A DNA stretch of 64,000 nucleotides from Cryptomeria japonica (Eukaryota; Streptophyta; Pinopsida; Cupressales; Cupressaceae). The stretch lies in contig NC_081406.1 in NCBI RefSeq assembly GCF_030272615.1, positions 233,856,396-233,920,395 on the forward strand, read 5' to 3'. Shown in pieces: positions 1 to 11,621 of this stretch. Position 1 is the stretch's first letter; every line of letters starts with the position of its first letter. The notes beneath the pieces are model-generated. The model made no database searches. It was not told where the DNA came from and saw nothing but the letters and a program-made list of their open reading frames with translations. The position numbers were made by a program, and so were the translations under genes.

Positions 1-3000
1 GAATATCGGGTCTCATAATCGAGTAAGGTGCGACTTATATAATAAACTGGACATTCCTTACCATCTTTATTATGTTGTGCCAACAGTGCTGCGAGAGCAT
101 GAGAAGAAGCAACTGTATACAGAAGGAAGGGTTTAGAAGGTTCGGCAGGTTGAAGAATAGGAGGACTAGCCAAATACACTTTTAAATCCTCAAATGCTTG
201 CTGACAATCTTCGTTCCATTGAAAAGTGATATTCTTTTTGAGAAGTTGAGTAAAAGGAAAGGTACGATCTGCAAGCTGAGATACGAACCTACGAATAGCT
301 TGAATCTTTCCTTGTAAGTTTTTAAGTTGAGACACATTTCTAGGAGGTGGCATGTTAACAATAGCATCTATTTTCTTAGTGTCCACCTCAATCCCACGAT
401 GCGAAACTATGAATCCTAATAGTTTTCCACTATCCACACCAAAAACACATTTTCGGGGATTCAAGTGCATGTGATATTTATGAATTCTTTCAAAGATTTG
501 ACGAAGGATTTTAATATGATCCAGGCGGAGAATGGATTTGGCCAAAATATCATCAACATAATCTTCTAAAATCTTATGCATATAATCATGAAAGATAAGG
601 GTCATCGCTCGTTGATAAGTTTCACTGGCATTTTTAAGTCCAAAAGGCATCATTATCCATCAAAACGTACCCCAAGGAGTGGTGAAAGTGGTTTTGAATT
701 GATCTTGAGGGTTAATGAAAATTTGATTGTATCCTGAAAAACCATCCATGAAGGATAACAAGGCATGTCCTACCGTAGAATCAACTATCATGTCAATGTT
801 TGGAAGAGGGAAATCATCTTTTAAAGAAGCCTTATTTAAATCTTGAAAATCGGTACACATTCTTATTTTATTATCTGGTTTAGCCACAGCGACAATATTT
901 GAAATCCATGGGGAATAATCAATAGGGCGGATAAATCTAGCCTCCAATAATTTTTCAATCTCAGCCTTAACAAGCAAGGCTACCTTAGGATTCATTTTTT
1001 GAATCTTTTGTTTCACGGGCTTAGCATCGGGAACTAAGACAATATTATGAGTGACAATCTTAGGATCTATACCGGGAATGTTAGAATATGTCCAAACAAA
1101 GATCTCAGGGAATTCACGCAATAAATCTTCATATTGTTTTTGTTCTTCTTCATCCAAGCACTTTCCAATTTTAATAACTCTTTCCTCTTTGCAAGGATCC
1201 ATCTTAATATCAATGGTGTCACTTATAAGAAGATTACTTTGTTGAGGAGTATCCTTTAACTGAGGGAATTCTTTCACAATCTCATCATTATCAATCTCTT
1301 TTCCAAAATAGGCTTCAGTGTTCAAACAATAAGGGAGTCCCCTATTGTGATGATAATGAGGAAGAGTGTCATAGGCTCCCAAGAATTCAGCTAAAGAATC
1401 ATCGGTAGGGAAGACATCTAAAGCATAGGCACATGAAGGATCCTCATCAATATACTCGGGGTGTTGCATTGATAGAGATGTAGAAATAGCATTCACACTA
1501 ATGCATCATCTTTTAGAAGCTTTAGTGCGTTTGCAGGGATTATAGCCGAGTACAAAGGCATAATTGTGAAAATTATTCTCTAGAGGAACCTTTATCCCTT
1601 GTTCATGAGCACCACAACCATTTCCATGATACCCATGCTTAGCAAAAATGTGAAAACCATGACCATAACGATCAGCCATTTCAGAAAGAGAAGGTGGTTT
1701 TTCATAAGACAAAGAATCAAACTCTTCAGAATTAGAGATGCAAGGAGAAGAAGTTTGAGAAGCGGCCACAAAGTTATTACTCATAGGTTCAGGTAAGATT
1801 GACTGATTTTTAGCTTCTTCCTTCTTTTCAACTTTAAGCTCTCTAGAAGGAACCTTATATTCACCTACAAAGGTAGGATTGAAATCAAGAGATCCCCAAT
1901 CATCTTTTGCGAGAATCTTCTCAGGATCAAGGGCCTTCTTATGTGTAGATTCAAGTCGAGAAGGATCTTCTTCAGGAGCTTTAGACTCCTCCCAAGAATT
2001 TTGATCATCAGAAAGTGGGGATTCATCCATAGGTATCTTGTTTAAAGAGTCATCACTAGAAGAGGAAGGCTTAGAAGAACTCCCTTTGGAAGTAGATGTT
2101 TGCAAACAAGCTTGGAAATTAGTATCGCCTATCAAGGTATATGTCTTATTGTTATAAATGAATTTAACTTGTCTATGCAATGTAGAGGGGACAGCTTGCA
2201 TACTATGAATCCAAGGTCTCCCTAATAACAAGTTGTATGTTAGATTTCCTGACATAACATGGATAGGAGTAGGCAAAGTAACAGGCCCCACTGTGACGGG
2301 TAAGGTGATGGTACCTAGTGAAGACTTAGCCACATTATCAAAGCCTCGAATAGGACGAGAGTCAGGCTCAATAAGGGATGTATCCACATTCATCTTATGC
2401 AATAGATTAATGCTACACACATTAAGGCCAGAGCCATTATCTACTAATGTTCATCTTATAGCAGTGTCATTTATGATAACCACAATCATCAAGGGATCAT
2501 ATTGATGTTGAATTTCACTAGTAGGCAACTCATCTTGAGTAAACATAATATGAGCCTTAGGATTCATCACAGAGTTAACCAAAGACACTATATTACTAGA
2601 TGTATTCGGTGGAGGAACATTCAAATCTTTCAAAGCATCTTGTAACATTCCGTGATGAGCAGAAGAAGTTTGAATCAAATCCCAAAGGGATATCTTAGCA
2701 GGGGTAGCCTTAAGTTGTTCTATGAGATCATACTCCTTACTAAGCATTTGTGAAATACATGGAGCTTGCGGAAGAATTGGTTGAGAATTAGGAAGAGAAA
2801 CAGGAATAACAGGAGGAGGATTAGGCTGCCTATTATTTCTAGTATGATAAGTATGGGCAACCGCATGATAACTCTCTCTAGTTATTTGCTTGGCATAACT
2901 ATAAGGACTCACAGGTTTTCTTCCTTGCATGGTGATGATAGGTTTATTCGGAGTAAGAAATGAATCATGACCATACCCTCCTTGGATAGTAAGGAGAGGC

Positions 3001-3437
3001 TTATTATTCTCTTTTAGGTTTATCATGTTAACTAATTTGGAAGTTGTGTTCTTGTTTAAAGGTTTCGATAAAGCCACAAAATCATCAAGAGCATCATCAA
3101 ACAAAGCATGATCATATCCATTAAAAGGTTTATCTTTTTATTCAAAAGGAGACATCTCCTCATAGAGGGGATTATTGAAAACAACCATGTTACTAGATTT
3201 AGTGGAAGAGTTGATAGGAATGTATCCTTGAGAGGAATCATTCGACTTATCTTTCTCATCACAACGAAATGGCATAGTAACAAGGTTTATGAGTTTTTGG
3301 TAAAATGAAGGTTTGGCATTTTTAGGATTCAAAAACTCATCTAAAACTTCATCTAATTCATCTTGGCTATACTCATAATCGGCATAATTGCATAAATCAT
3401 CATAAATATGAACATCTTGCAAACAAAAATCCGACAT
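1..3437 (-). pseudogene. Gag-less protease / G-patch / reverse transcriptase / RNase H polyprotein of element Z
   Basis: One minus-strand frame stays open from 3437 to the window edge (1,145 codons) apart from four stops: TAA 3138-3140, TGA 2451-2453, TGA 1506-1508 and TGA 660-662. No frameshift is needed. The start at 3437 is the first ATG after the primer site. Residues 1-330 are acidic and low-complexity, with no capsid domain and no CCHC knuckle. A retropepsin-like site DNGSG follows at about 2441, with the stop at 2451 directly before it; element I has CGA at that codon. A G-patch-like segment (GHG...GYHGNGCGAHEQG) is at 1585-1679. Reverse transcriptase follows, with its YVDD active site at 549-560, then the start of RNase H. 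The order matches the Tat/Ogre group of Ty3/gypsy. The absence of gag is observed; that Z needed gag from elsewhere is inference. Confidence 0.85.
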
Positions 3438-3613
3438 TTTGAAATAAAAGTTGCATAAAAATTAAACACACAATGCAAAGAAACAAAGAAACACACTCTC
3501 TTTTTTTTTTTTCTTCTTTCTTCTTTTTTTTTTTTTTATGAAAATGAAAATGAAACACACTAAACCTAGATCTAGATCTAGAAAATGCAATGTAAGATGA
3601 AGCAATAATAAGG

Positions 3614-3631
3614 TTCACGTCAGGTTCACCA
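3614..3631 (-). promoter_or_regulatory. Candidate primer-binding site of element Z
   Basis: Minus strand reads TGGTGAACCTGACGTGAA, five bases after the LTR end CTACA. A start in TGG, matching a tRNA CCA end, is expected of a primer site. The identical 18-mer sits in the same place in element H (49622-49639). I cannot say which tRNA it matches. Confidence 0.6.
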
Positions 3632-4072
3632 AAATGTGTAGGAGAAAAAGTGACACTAAGCAAACATGCCCTAATCTCACTTTCAACCACACACTTGTGG
3701 AATACAAAAGAGCCTAGAGGTATCACACAATTGGCTACTTCTTTTTAGTAAAAGAGAGAGCCATGGGCTACCTATTAGGATTTCTATTCCTTTGTTGTAA
3801 TTGAAAGGTAAAATTATGCAAGTTCAATTCTTAACCCCAAAATGCAAGTATGAACTAATAATAAGATTGCAGAATTGAACTTAAACAATGGAAAGCTGAA
3901 AACACAAGGACAAAATAAGAATATAGATGCGTACCCGGAGTCAAAATATGATTGAAAATGTTTGGGACAGGGGCATGGGCGCCACTGTCCTGATTCTACA
4001 CCTGAAACTGCACCTGAAACTGCTGTTTGCAACTCTGGAAAACTGTCGGAAATGCTGTCTATCAGGAGGAAC

Positions 4073-4186
4073 AGGGCACCCAGCGCCTCTGTCCTAGGGA
4101 CCAGGGTGCCCAGTGCCCCTGTCCCAGGGACCAGGGCACCCAGCGCCCCTATCCTGGCAGGACCAGGGTGCCCCACGCCCCTGTCC
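4073..4186. repeat. GC-rich 30-bp minisatellite in Z's LTR
   Basis: About 3.7 units of 30-32 bp, each built on AGGG(CA/TG)CCCAGCGCCCCTGTCC and ending GGGACC (4073-4102, 4103-4132, 4133-4164, 4165-4186). It stands out sharply from the AT-rich surroundings. It lies 3' of the LTR TATA box on the minus strand, so it should be in the transcribed leader. Confidence 0.85.
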
Positions 4187-4307
4187 AAGTCTTTTTCTTT
4201 GCAATTTGGTGTGGAGTGCTGTCTCGACCTGCTTTTCCCGGATCTGTAACCTGCGGCATTGTCCGAGTTTCGAAACCTGCACTTATATCTGAAAAGGGTG
4301 TGGGCGG

Positions 4308-4315
4308 CTATATAG
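4308..4315 (-). promoter_or_regulatory. TATA-like box in Z's LTR
   Basis: CTATATAG, followed on the minus strand by GCCGCCC. It is the best TATA candidate in this LTR and would place the transcript start near 4280. Assignment is by motif only. Confidence 0.45.
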
Positions 4316-5324
4316 GGTTTTGCCTTAGTCAAACCCCCGCTTCGGTTATTTCCACCTCCACGAATAGCCAAGTTGTATTGTAAAATGTATTGTGTGTGCA
4401 GACCTTGTGTGTGTGCAAGATCCTAAAATGCAAGCAAGCAAACTAGAGCAACCTAGAAAGTAAACCCTAATTGCTTGTAAATGATAATGTAAATGCTCTA
4501 AATCAAGATGCAAAGTGATCTAAAGCATGAATAAATGATATATTGAAGCTTATGCAAAGACATGAAAACAACATGAAATCATACCCAACCCCCAAGGGAG
4601 GGATACAAGCCAATCCTCAGTCGGTAATCTCCTATTGTTCTTCAATGTCTTCCAAGCCCTAAATGAATGAATGAAATTGATAAATGCTTGATAGAGGGAT
4701 GTTGAATGTTGTTGAAGTCTTCAAAGATTTGCTCTTTCGCTGCATATGAGGTTCCTAAAAACAAAATTCTCGATCCCTTCAAATGAAGAAAGAGAGCTCT
4801 TATGTATGAAACCCTAGGTCGTAATTTCGTCTTTTGGCCGACCTAGAGATTGAATATCCCGCCAATTTCTTGGGGTTAAGATTTATTTTATGATTGGATT
4901 GCGCTCCTAAAATTTCAGGAAAAATGTCTGGGACCATGTGCACTCCGGGCGCCACGGTCCCGACAACTTTTCACCAAATTTTTAGGGTCGTCGGATATGA
5001 TGATTTTAGAGAAAATCTCGAAGTTATAGGTGATTTCGAGATGTTTTGACCCCGAAATCAAGCCCCCAAGTTTGAAATAGGACTTAATTAGGGTTTTTGA
5101 TTACATGATGTATTGGAGGAATAAAACGAAAGGGGCACACTTTAATGAAAGGGCCCAACTTTATGATGTGGAAGATGATGAAATAGAACCTTAGACCTAA
5201 TTAATTTGATTAATTAAGTGCTAAAGGGGAAATGTAATGCAAATGCAAAATGTGCCAAGGCGGGTGCTAAACTAGGTGTAAAATTGTACTGCTTTAGCAA
5301 GTGCGTACAATTTATGATGCTACA

Positions 5325-6197
5325 GTTATGTTGAAGACATGGTTTGGGCACTTGGTTTTGATGATTTGGTTATTGGTCTAATCGGTTTGACATATTTGCT
5401 ATTACCAAAAAATTTGTCTAGGTTATGGACCGACATGTGCTATCTATTCCAGATCAGCACGACACATTATGGAGATGGTTTAATTAATTAATATTGTTGT
5501 TGAGCCGACATGATGCATCGCATCTTGACTTGTTGTAATTGATTTTATTGTAATATTCTTAGTGATCTGACCTACACATTTGGTCTTAGGTTTCGATATA
5601 TTTGTAAGATCTCATTTTGTGAGATTAATGTATGTATGTAATATGGTATGGTAAGATTGTGAAATTTGGTATATGCGAATATAAGTAGAGCTACTCACGC
5701 AGACATCATTTGGAGATTCGAGGAAGGTTTGAAGGAGATAATCAAAGGTTAACCAGTATTGAATCCAACATTGGAGATGCTACTTTGAGTAGTACACTAT
5801 CATTGGATTTAATCATCCAATTGTAGTCAGTGTGACTCCCATCTTGTGATTGAGTAGTGAGCTCTAGGTAGCTAGCCTTTCTACATGTGCAAACCCCATT
5901 TGTATACACATACTATCTATAGTAGTATCATCTAATTGTGGGTAAGGTTTCCCACCATGGTTTTTCCCCTTACAAGGTTTCCATGTAGAAATCTCTATGT
6001 TATGTGTTGTGGATGTTGTTTCTCTTTCTGTTTCATGCATTAAACTTCACTAGTATTAATATTAACTCTTAATCTATTAACTAACATTAAGTTTGGTTTA
6101 TCGGTATTAAGTATCAAGTTTGATTAAATTATATTTGGGTTCAAATTATTAGACAACTGATTCACCCCCCCCTCTCAGTTCTCTCTGGGTCCTAACA
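5325..6197 (+). repeat. 5' LTR of copia A (5'-truncated by insertion of Z)
   Basis: Matches A's 3' LTR from about 10756 to 11621 and ends in CCTAACA directly before the primer site. The missing 5' part is explained by the Z insertion at 5324/5325. ACCGAC and GCCGAC motifs lie upstream of the TATA-like region. Confidence 0.88.
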
Positions 6198-6199
6198 AT

Positions 6200-6211
6200 T
6201 GGTATCAGAGC
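6200..6211 (+). promoter_or_regulatory. Initiator-Met tRNA primer-binding site of copia A
   Basis: TGGTATCAGAGC, two bases after the LTR end. This is the standard primer site of plant Ty1/copia elements. Confidence 0.95.
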
Positions 6212-6254
6212 CAAGTCCTCTTTTTGCAAAAGTTTTACAACTTGAGGAGATTCT

Positions 6255-7463
6255 ATGGCAACAAACTATTTCAGGAAGGATAGTCTGAAACTTGATGGAA
6301 CTAACTATGGTATATGGAAGATCAGAATGGAGACACATCTAAATTGCATTGGGAAATACATATGGGATGTTACATAGAATGGTTATGTTGGTCCTACATA
6401 GAGTCAACCTAATCCACCTACATTGGCTAAGGATCAAGAGAATGATTGCAAAGCAAGAGAAGCACTTTTGAATGCCTTATCAGATCAGAAAATCATGAGA
6501 TTATTAGACTGATCTACAACTAAATCTATTTGGGATAAATTGGAGACATTGAATGAAGGTGATTCCACTGTCAAAATTGCAAAACTAGAATGCTTCTAGG
6601 TCAAGTATGAAAATTTGAAAATGGAAGAAGATGAAAGAATTTTTGCTTTTATGGAAAGGGTTATTGAAATTGTTTTGGGAATACAATGTTGTGGATGTTC
6701 CTTAAGTGAAGATGAAATCATTTCTAAAGTTTTAAGAGGATTCCCACTAGCATACAAAATGAATTTAACTGCTATTAATGAGTTAAGAACTATGCCTAAT
6801 ACATCAGTATCTAGAGATACCTTGGTTGGAAAACTTTCAGCATTTGAGCTTGAGGAATTTGGTCCTGTTGCTACAATTAAAATAGATTTAGCTTTCAAGG
6901 AATCATCATCTACAGCATCTTCATCATCAGCTAATAAATCTGATTGGAAAAAACTCTATGCAAGAGAACTTGAAGCACTATTTGCAAGGAAAATGCCTAA
7001 AGGTCCTATTGGAAGTAAGTATGAAGATAAAGCACCTTTTAAATGTTTTAACTGCAATAAAATTGGTCATATGGCATCTAGATGTCCTAACAGACATGCA
7101 AGATTGAGAGAAGAAGCTAAAAGAACATATAAGCCTAACCCTGAATATCAGAGATACAGATTTAGGAAAAATAGAGACAAATCATGTTATTATGTTGATG
7201 AATATTACCAACTAGGTCTAGTGAGATTTGGAGATGACAAAGCTTGTTTGATAAGAGGAAAAGACACTATATCTTTTGATGGTAATCACAATACTAACAA
7301 TGTTTATTATGTTAAAGGTTTGAAGCATAACCTTTTGAGTGTTGGTCAATTAGTTGAAAAAGGATTTCAGTTACAATTCAAGAATGGTAAATGCAAAATC
7401 ATAATAGAACTAGTTTGGAAATTGCAACCAGTAATTAGACTAGAGGTAATATCTTTCATTTGA
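6255..7463 (+). pseudogene. Copia gag of element A, with protease core deleted
   Basis: The first ATG after the primer site is at 6255, and the frame runs to 7463. N-terminal residues match the plant copia gag type (LDGTNYGIWK, then a UBN2-like region). Stops interrupt codons near 6376, 6400, 6511 and 6597; the frame from 6615 is open. A zinc knuckle CFNCNKIGHMASRC lies at about 7042-7083. Just after DKSCYYVDE (about 7195) the reading jumps to a segment typical of the region after the protease (NNVYYVKGLKHNLLSVGQL). The aspartic-protease DSG motif seen in relative G at 40956-40964 is absent. The end of this frame, near 7463, is a frameshift relative to pol. Capsid-like protein; not functional in this copy. 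Confidence 0.85.
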
Positions 7464-10173
7464 ATAACAATGAAAAGACATGCTTGATTGCACATATTGA
7501 TGAAAGTTGGTTATGGCATAAAAGACTCTGTCTTGTAAATTTTGATTGCATTGTAATGATTAGTTCATCTTAGGCAATAAGGGATTTACCTAAGACTATA
7601 AAACCTCATAATCCGGTATGTAAGGAATGTCAAATAAGAAAGCAAGTTAGAACAACTTTCAAGAGTATTTCTGAGAAAACCAATGAAGTTCTTGATTTAA
7701 TTCATACTGACTTATGTGGCCCGACAAGAACAAGAAGTCTACAGGGAGATAGATACTTTATGCTAATCATTAATGATTATTCTAGAATGTGTTGGGTTAC
7801 TTTTCATAGGGAGAAATCAGAAGCTTTTGGGAAATTCAAATTATTCAAGGCACTTGTAGAGAATGAAACGGGTAAGAAAATCAAATGTTAAGATCTAATC
7901 AAGGAGGTGAATTTACATCTAAGGAGTTCAATACATTTTTTTAATTGAATGGAATTATAAGACAACTATTTGCACCCTGTACACCTCAGTAAAATGGAGT
8001 TATGGAAAGGAAGAACATAACTATTTTGGATGTAGCTAGAAGCATGTTATCAGAAGCAAATCTAGCTTATATGTACTGGAGAGAAGTAGTGAATACAATG
8101 GTTTACACTTTCAACAGAGTTCATATAAAAGGTGAAACCGGTAAGACACCCTATGAATTATGGTTTGGTAATATTCCTACTCTTAAGTACTTTAGAATAT
8201 TTGGAAGAAAATGTTACATTAGAAGAGATGAGTATATTGGTAAATTTGATCCTAGAAGTGATGAAGGAATATTTCTTGGTTATTCATCTAAGAGGAAAGC
8301 ATATAGATGTTTTAATAAAAGATTGTAGAAAATTATTGAGAGTGCAAATGTGAAGATAGATGAACAATTTAGAATAAATTCAAGGTCTATGGATTCCGAA
8401 CCGGGAGTTGAGATAATAACAAATGAAGCTATACAGAGTGGACCGGTACAAAATGTTGATCTAGTCACATCGGCATCATCACAGAATTCCACAGTGATTG
8501 AAGAACAACATCAAGTGAACACACCCAGGTATGTAAGATTGAATCACTCTAAAAGTCAGATAATTGGTAATAAGTATCAAGGAGTTATGACAAGAGGAAG
8601 ACTAGCAAATGAAGTGGTATGTCAGTTTTCTCAAATTGAACCAGCATCTATCATTGAGGCATGTGAAGATAAACATTAGATTAAATCTATGGAAGATGAA
8701 TTGGAACAAATTGAAAAGAACAATACATGGACATTGGTTCCCCGACCTAAAAATAAAAATATAATTGGAACTAAAATGGTATTTAGAAATAAACTTAATG
8801 AAGATGGTAAGGTAATCATAAACAAATCAAGATTAGAGTGTAAAGGCTATTCACAGAAAGAGGGAATTTATTACAATGAAACCTTTGCACCAGTAGCTAG
8901 AATTGAGGCAGTCAGACTATTTCTTGCATTTGCAGCCCACAAGATGTATAAAGTATATCAAATGGATGTTAAATGTGCATTTCTAAATGGTGATCTTGAA
9001 GAGGAAGTTTACATTGAACAACCTGATGGATTTTCATTGACAAATGATAAAGATATGGTTTGCAGAATAAGGAAAGTTTTATATGGATTGAAGCAAGCTC
9101 CTAGAGCTTGGTATGCTAGATTGGACAAATATCTTTTAAAGCTTGGTTACACTAAAGGTAATGCTGACAACAACTTATATTTCAAAGTGACTAATGAAGA
9201 CATTTTGGTTATTGAATTTTTTGTTGATGACATCATTTTTGGAGGAGAAGATGGATTGTGTAAAGACTTTTCTAATAAGATGCAGGAAGAATTTGAAATA
9301 TCTATGATTGGGGAGATAAAATTATTTTTAGGATTGCAGATTTCACATATTGATAAAGGTATATTCTTATGTCAATCAAAGTACTTGAAGGAATTACTGA
9401 AGAAATTTCGTATCGAAAACTCTAAACCGGTAAGTACTCCTATGAGTACAACTAATAAACTATCATTGAAGGATGATTAAGCTCTTGTTAATCTGACAAG
9501 ATACAAATCTATGATTGGAGGTTTACTGTATTTGACACAAACAACACCTGATATAATAAATGCAGTGTGTATTGTTTCAATATTTCAAAGTAATCCTAGA
9601 GAAAATCATGAATCAATAGTGAAAAGGATTTTCCGATATTTACAAGGCACAACAAATATTGGTTTATGGTATCCTTAAGATGAAAATTTTGATGTATGTG
9701 TATACACCAATGCTAATTGGGAAGGAGATGTAGATGACAGAAAGAGCACCACCGGTGGGGCATTCTTTCTTGGTAGCAGAATGATTTCATGGTTGAGCAA
9801 GAAATAGAGTTGTACATCATTATCAACAGCAAAATCAGAATATGTTGTTGTAGCAACTAATTGTGCTCAGGTATTATGGATTAAGCAAATGTTGAAGGAC
9901 ATAAAGATAAAATGCAAAGAACCTATAATCATCTATTGTGATAATTCAGCAACAACTGATATATCTAAGAATTTGATATTTTACTCTAAAACTAAACATA
10001 TTTCTATCAAATACAAGTTTCTGAAAGAGAATGTTGAAGCAAAAGAAGTGAGATTGGTTTATGTGAGTACTAAAGAGCATATTGCAGATATCTTTACTAA
10101 GCCTTTGCCTAAGGAAACTTTTGAATATCTCAGAGAGAAGCTTGGGGTTATACCCTCACTGGTAGAGACTTAG
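7464..10173 (+). pseudogene. Copia pol of element A: integrase, reverse transcriptase, RNase H
   Basis: Mostly one frame with several stops. The integrase zinc region survives in part (WHKR..., then CKECQIRKQ near 7621), and the first catalytic Asp lies in HTDLCGP near 7703. The integrase C-terminus runs to about 8330 (TPYELWFG, GIFLGYSSKRKAYR). A linker follows. Reverse transcriptase spans 8689-9480 with [28 protein letters not shown] and the FVDD active site near 9220. RNase H follows (DDRKSTTGG near 9736, CDNSAT near 9940, HIADIFTKPLP near 10078), ending with the stop at about 10171. Stops include TAA 9478-9480 and TAG inside RNase H. Pol enzymes copy the element RNA and insert the DNA; this copy cannot make a full protein. 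Confidence 0.9.
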
Positions 10174-10567
10174 ATAGTTGATGCTTGGTATCAAACCGAC
10201 ATAATTTACAGAGAAACCTTTTTCTGGCTTTGATGGAGGAGAACTACTTCTCAAGGGGAGTAGTTGGACGAGTTGGTTACAAAAATTGGTATTTTTAATT
10301 GGTTCTATGAACTGGTTGTATCTAGTATTTGTATTGCTTTGGCATTTGGTGTCAAAGGGGGAGAGATGTCTATGGAAAAACATTAAAACATTATCCTTTG
10401 GGGAGAGATTATTCATTGGGGGAGAGATTCATACTCTCTGTATTTGTATTTTAATTTCTGGTATTGATCTATTCTAAAGATTGTTGGATTTTGGTTTTTG
10501 GCATTTTTGCTTTGGCACTTAGATGGTTTTTCCATCTTGTGTTGCCATCAATGCCAAAGGGGGAGAT
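10174..10567 (+). promoter_or_regulatory. 3' UTR of copia A with repeated polypurine tracts
   Basis: No gene. Several purine-rich tracts occur: GTCAAAGGGGGAGAGATG at 10351-10368, then two GGGGAGAGATT-like tracts between 10398 and 10429, and the final tract AAAGGGGGAGAT at 10556-10567 touching the 3' LTR. The last is preceded by GCCATCAATGCC, which pairs partly with the tract's own CAAA flank. Multiple polypurine tracts are a known Sirevirus trait. B, D and E have the same layout. Confidence 0.75.
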
Positions 10568-11621
10568 TGTTGGTATTATGGATTTGTTGCATTGGTTTTT
10601 TCGTTGATGTCAACACTTATCATTCTGGAGATCTTTGGTTATGTTCACCAGCAAGTTTAGTGACTTATGCACAGTCACCGCTATTTGGTTCACCGACAGG
10701 TTATATTGTTCACCAACACTAAGGATGACTTGTTATCATCTGGAGATCACTTGGTTATGTCAAAGACATGGTTTGGACACTTGTTTTTGATGATGTGGTT
10801 ATTGGTCTAATCAGGTTGACATATTTGTTGTTACCGGCAAGTTGGTCTAGGTTATGGACCGACATGTGCTATCTATTCCAGATCAGCATGACACGTTATG
10901 GAGATGGTTTAATTAATTAATATTGTTGTTGAGCTGACATGATGCATCACATCTTGACGACTTGTAATTTATTTTATTGTAATATTCTTAGTGAGCCGAC
11001 ATACACATTTGGTCTTAGGCTTTGGTATATATGTAAGATCTCATTTTGTGAGATTAATGTATGTATGTAATATGGTATGGTATGATTGTGATATTTGGTA
11101 TATGTGAATATAAGCAGAACTACTCATGCAAACATCATTTGAATATTAAGGAAGGTTTGAAGGAGATAATAAGAGCTTAACTGGTATTGAATCCAGCATT
11201 GGAGATGCTACTTTGAGCAGTACATTATCATTGGATTTAATCATCCAATTGTAGTCGGTGTGATTCCCATCTTGTGATTGAGCAGCGAGCTCTAGGTAGC
11301 TGGCCTTTCTGCATGTGCAGACCCCATTTGTACACACATACCATCTATAGTAGTATCATCTGATTGTGGGTAAGGTTTCCCACCGTGGTTTTCCCCTTGC
11401 AGGGTTTCCACATACAAATCTGTGTTATGTGTTGTGGATGTTGTTTCTCTTTCTGTTTCATGCATAAGCTTCACCAGTATTAATATTAATTGTTAATCTA
11501 TTAACTGACATTAAGTTTGGTTAACCGGTATTAAGTATCAAGTTTTAATTAATTATATTTGGGTTGAAATTATTAGACAATTGATTCACCCTCCCCTCTC
11601 AGTTGCCTCCGGGTCCTAACA
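10568..11621 (+). repeat. 3' LTR of copia A
   Basis: Begins TGTTGGTATTATGG directly after the polypurine tract and ends CCTAACA; 1,054 bp. It has a TATA-like TATATAT at 11026-11032. ACCGAC or GCCGAC occurs near 10692, 10858 and 10995. This copy shows what the 5' LTR lost. Confidence 0.92.

Larger units (their letters stand above)
1..5324 (-). mobile_element. Tat/Ogre-like Ty3/gypsy element Z (5' half; 3' end lies left of the window)
   Basis: Read on the minus strand, this piece has a 5' LTR (3637-5324), a primer-site candidate (3614-3631) and a long coding frame running off the left edge inside the RNase H region. The right end is sharp: LTR sequence ends ...CTACA at 5324 and the next base begins the interior of copia A's 5' LTR, matching A's 3' LTR from about 10756. 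Z therefore inserted into A's 5' LTR; the first ~188 bases of that LTR must lie left of Z's far end, outside the window. GTTAT at 5325-5329 is the expected target-duplication copy. The protein resembles that of element I, but no gag domain or zinc knuckle is seen between primer site and protease. Confidence 0.85.
3637..5324 (-). repeat. 5' LTR of element Z
   Basis: The minus strand starts TGTAGCATC at 5324 and ends CTCCTACA at 3637, with short inverted ends TGTAG/CTACA. The length of about 1,690 bp is close to the LTRs of H (1,569) and I (1,646). The 3' boundary could be 3635 instead, because TG is repeated there. A TATA-like CTATATAG lies at 4308-4315. The part downstream of it on the minus strand, including a GC-rich minisatellite, would then be transcribed R/U5 sequence. 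No coding region is credible here. Confidence 0.75.
5325..11621 (+). mobile_element. Sirevirus-like Ty1/copia element A
   Basis: The element consists of a 5' LTR remnant, initiator-Met primer site, gag, pol in copia order (integrase before reverse transcriptase before RNase H), several polypurine tracts and a full 3' LTR. The 5' LTR lacks its first ~188 bases because Z is inserted in it. Sequence immediately after the 3' LTR (11622 on) is the interior of element B's ORF2, so A inserted into B. ATGCA at 11622-11626 is the candidate target-duplication copy. The RNase H and reverse-transcriptase signatures and the repeated polypurine modules recall the Sirevirus (SIRE/Maximus) lineage; that placement is from memory of the family. 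Confidence 0.88.

Noticed and set aside
3814-4371. 185-codon minus-strand frame with a repeated GALGALVPGT-like peptide
   Set aside because: Lies across the GC-rich minisatellite in Z's LTR and starts upstream of the TATA candidate; composition is explained by the repeat.
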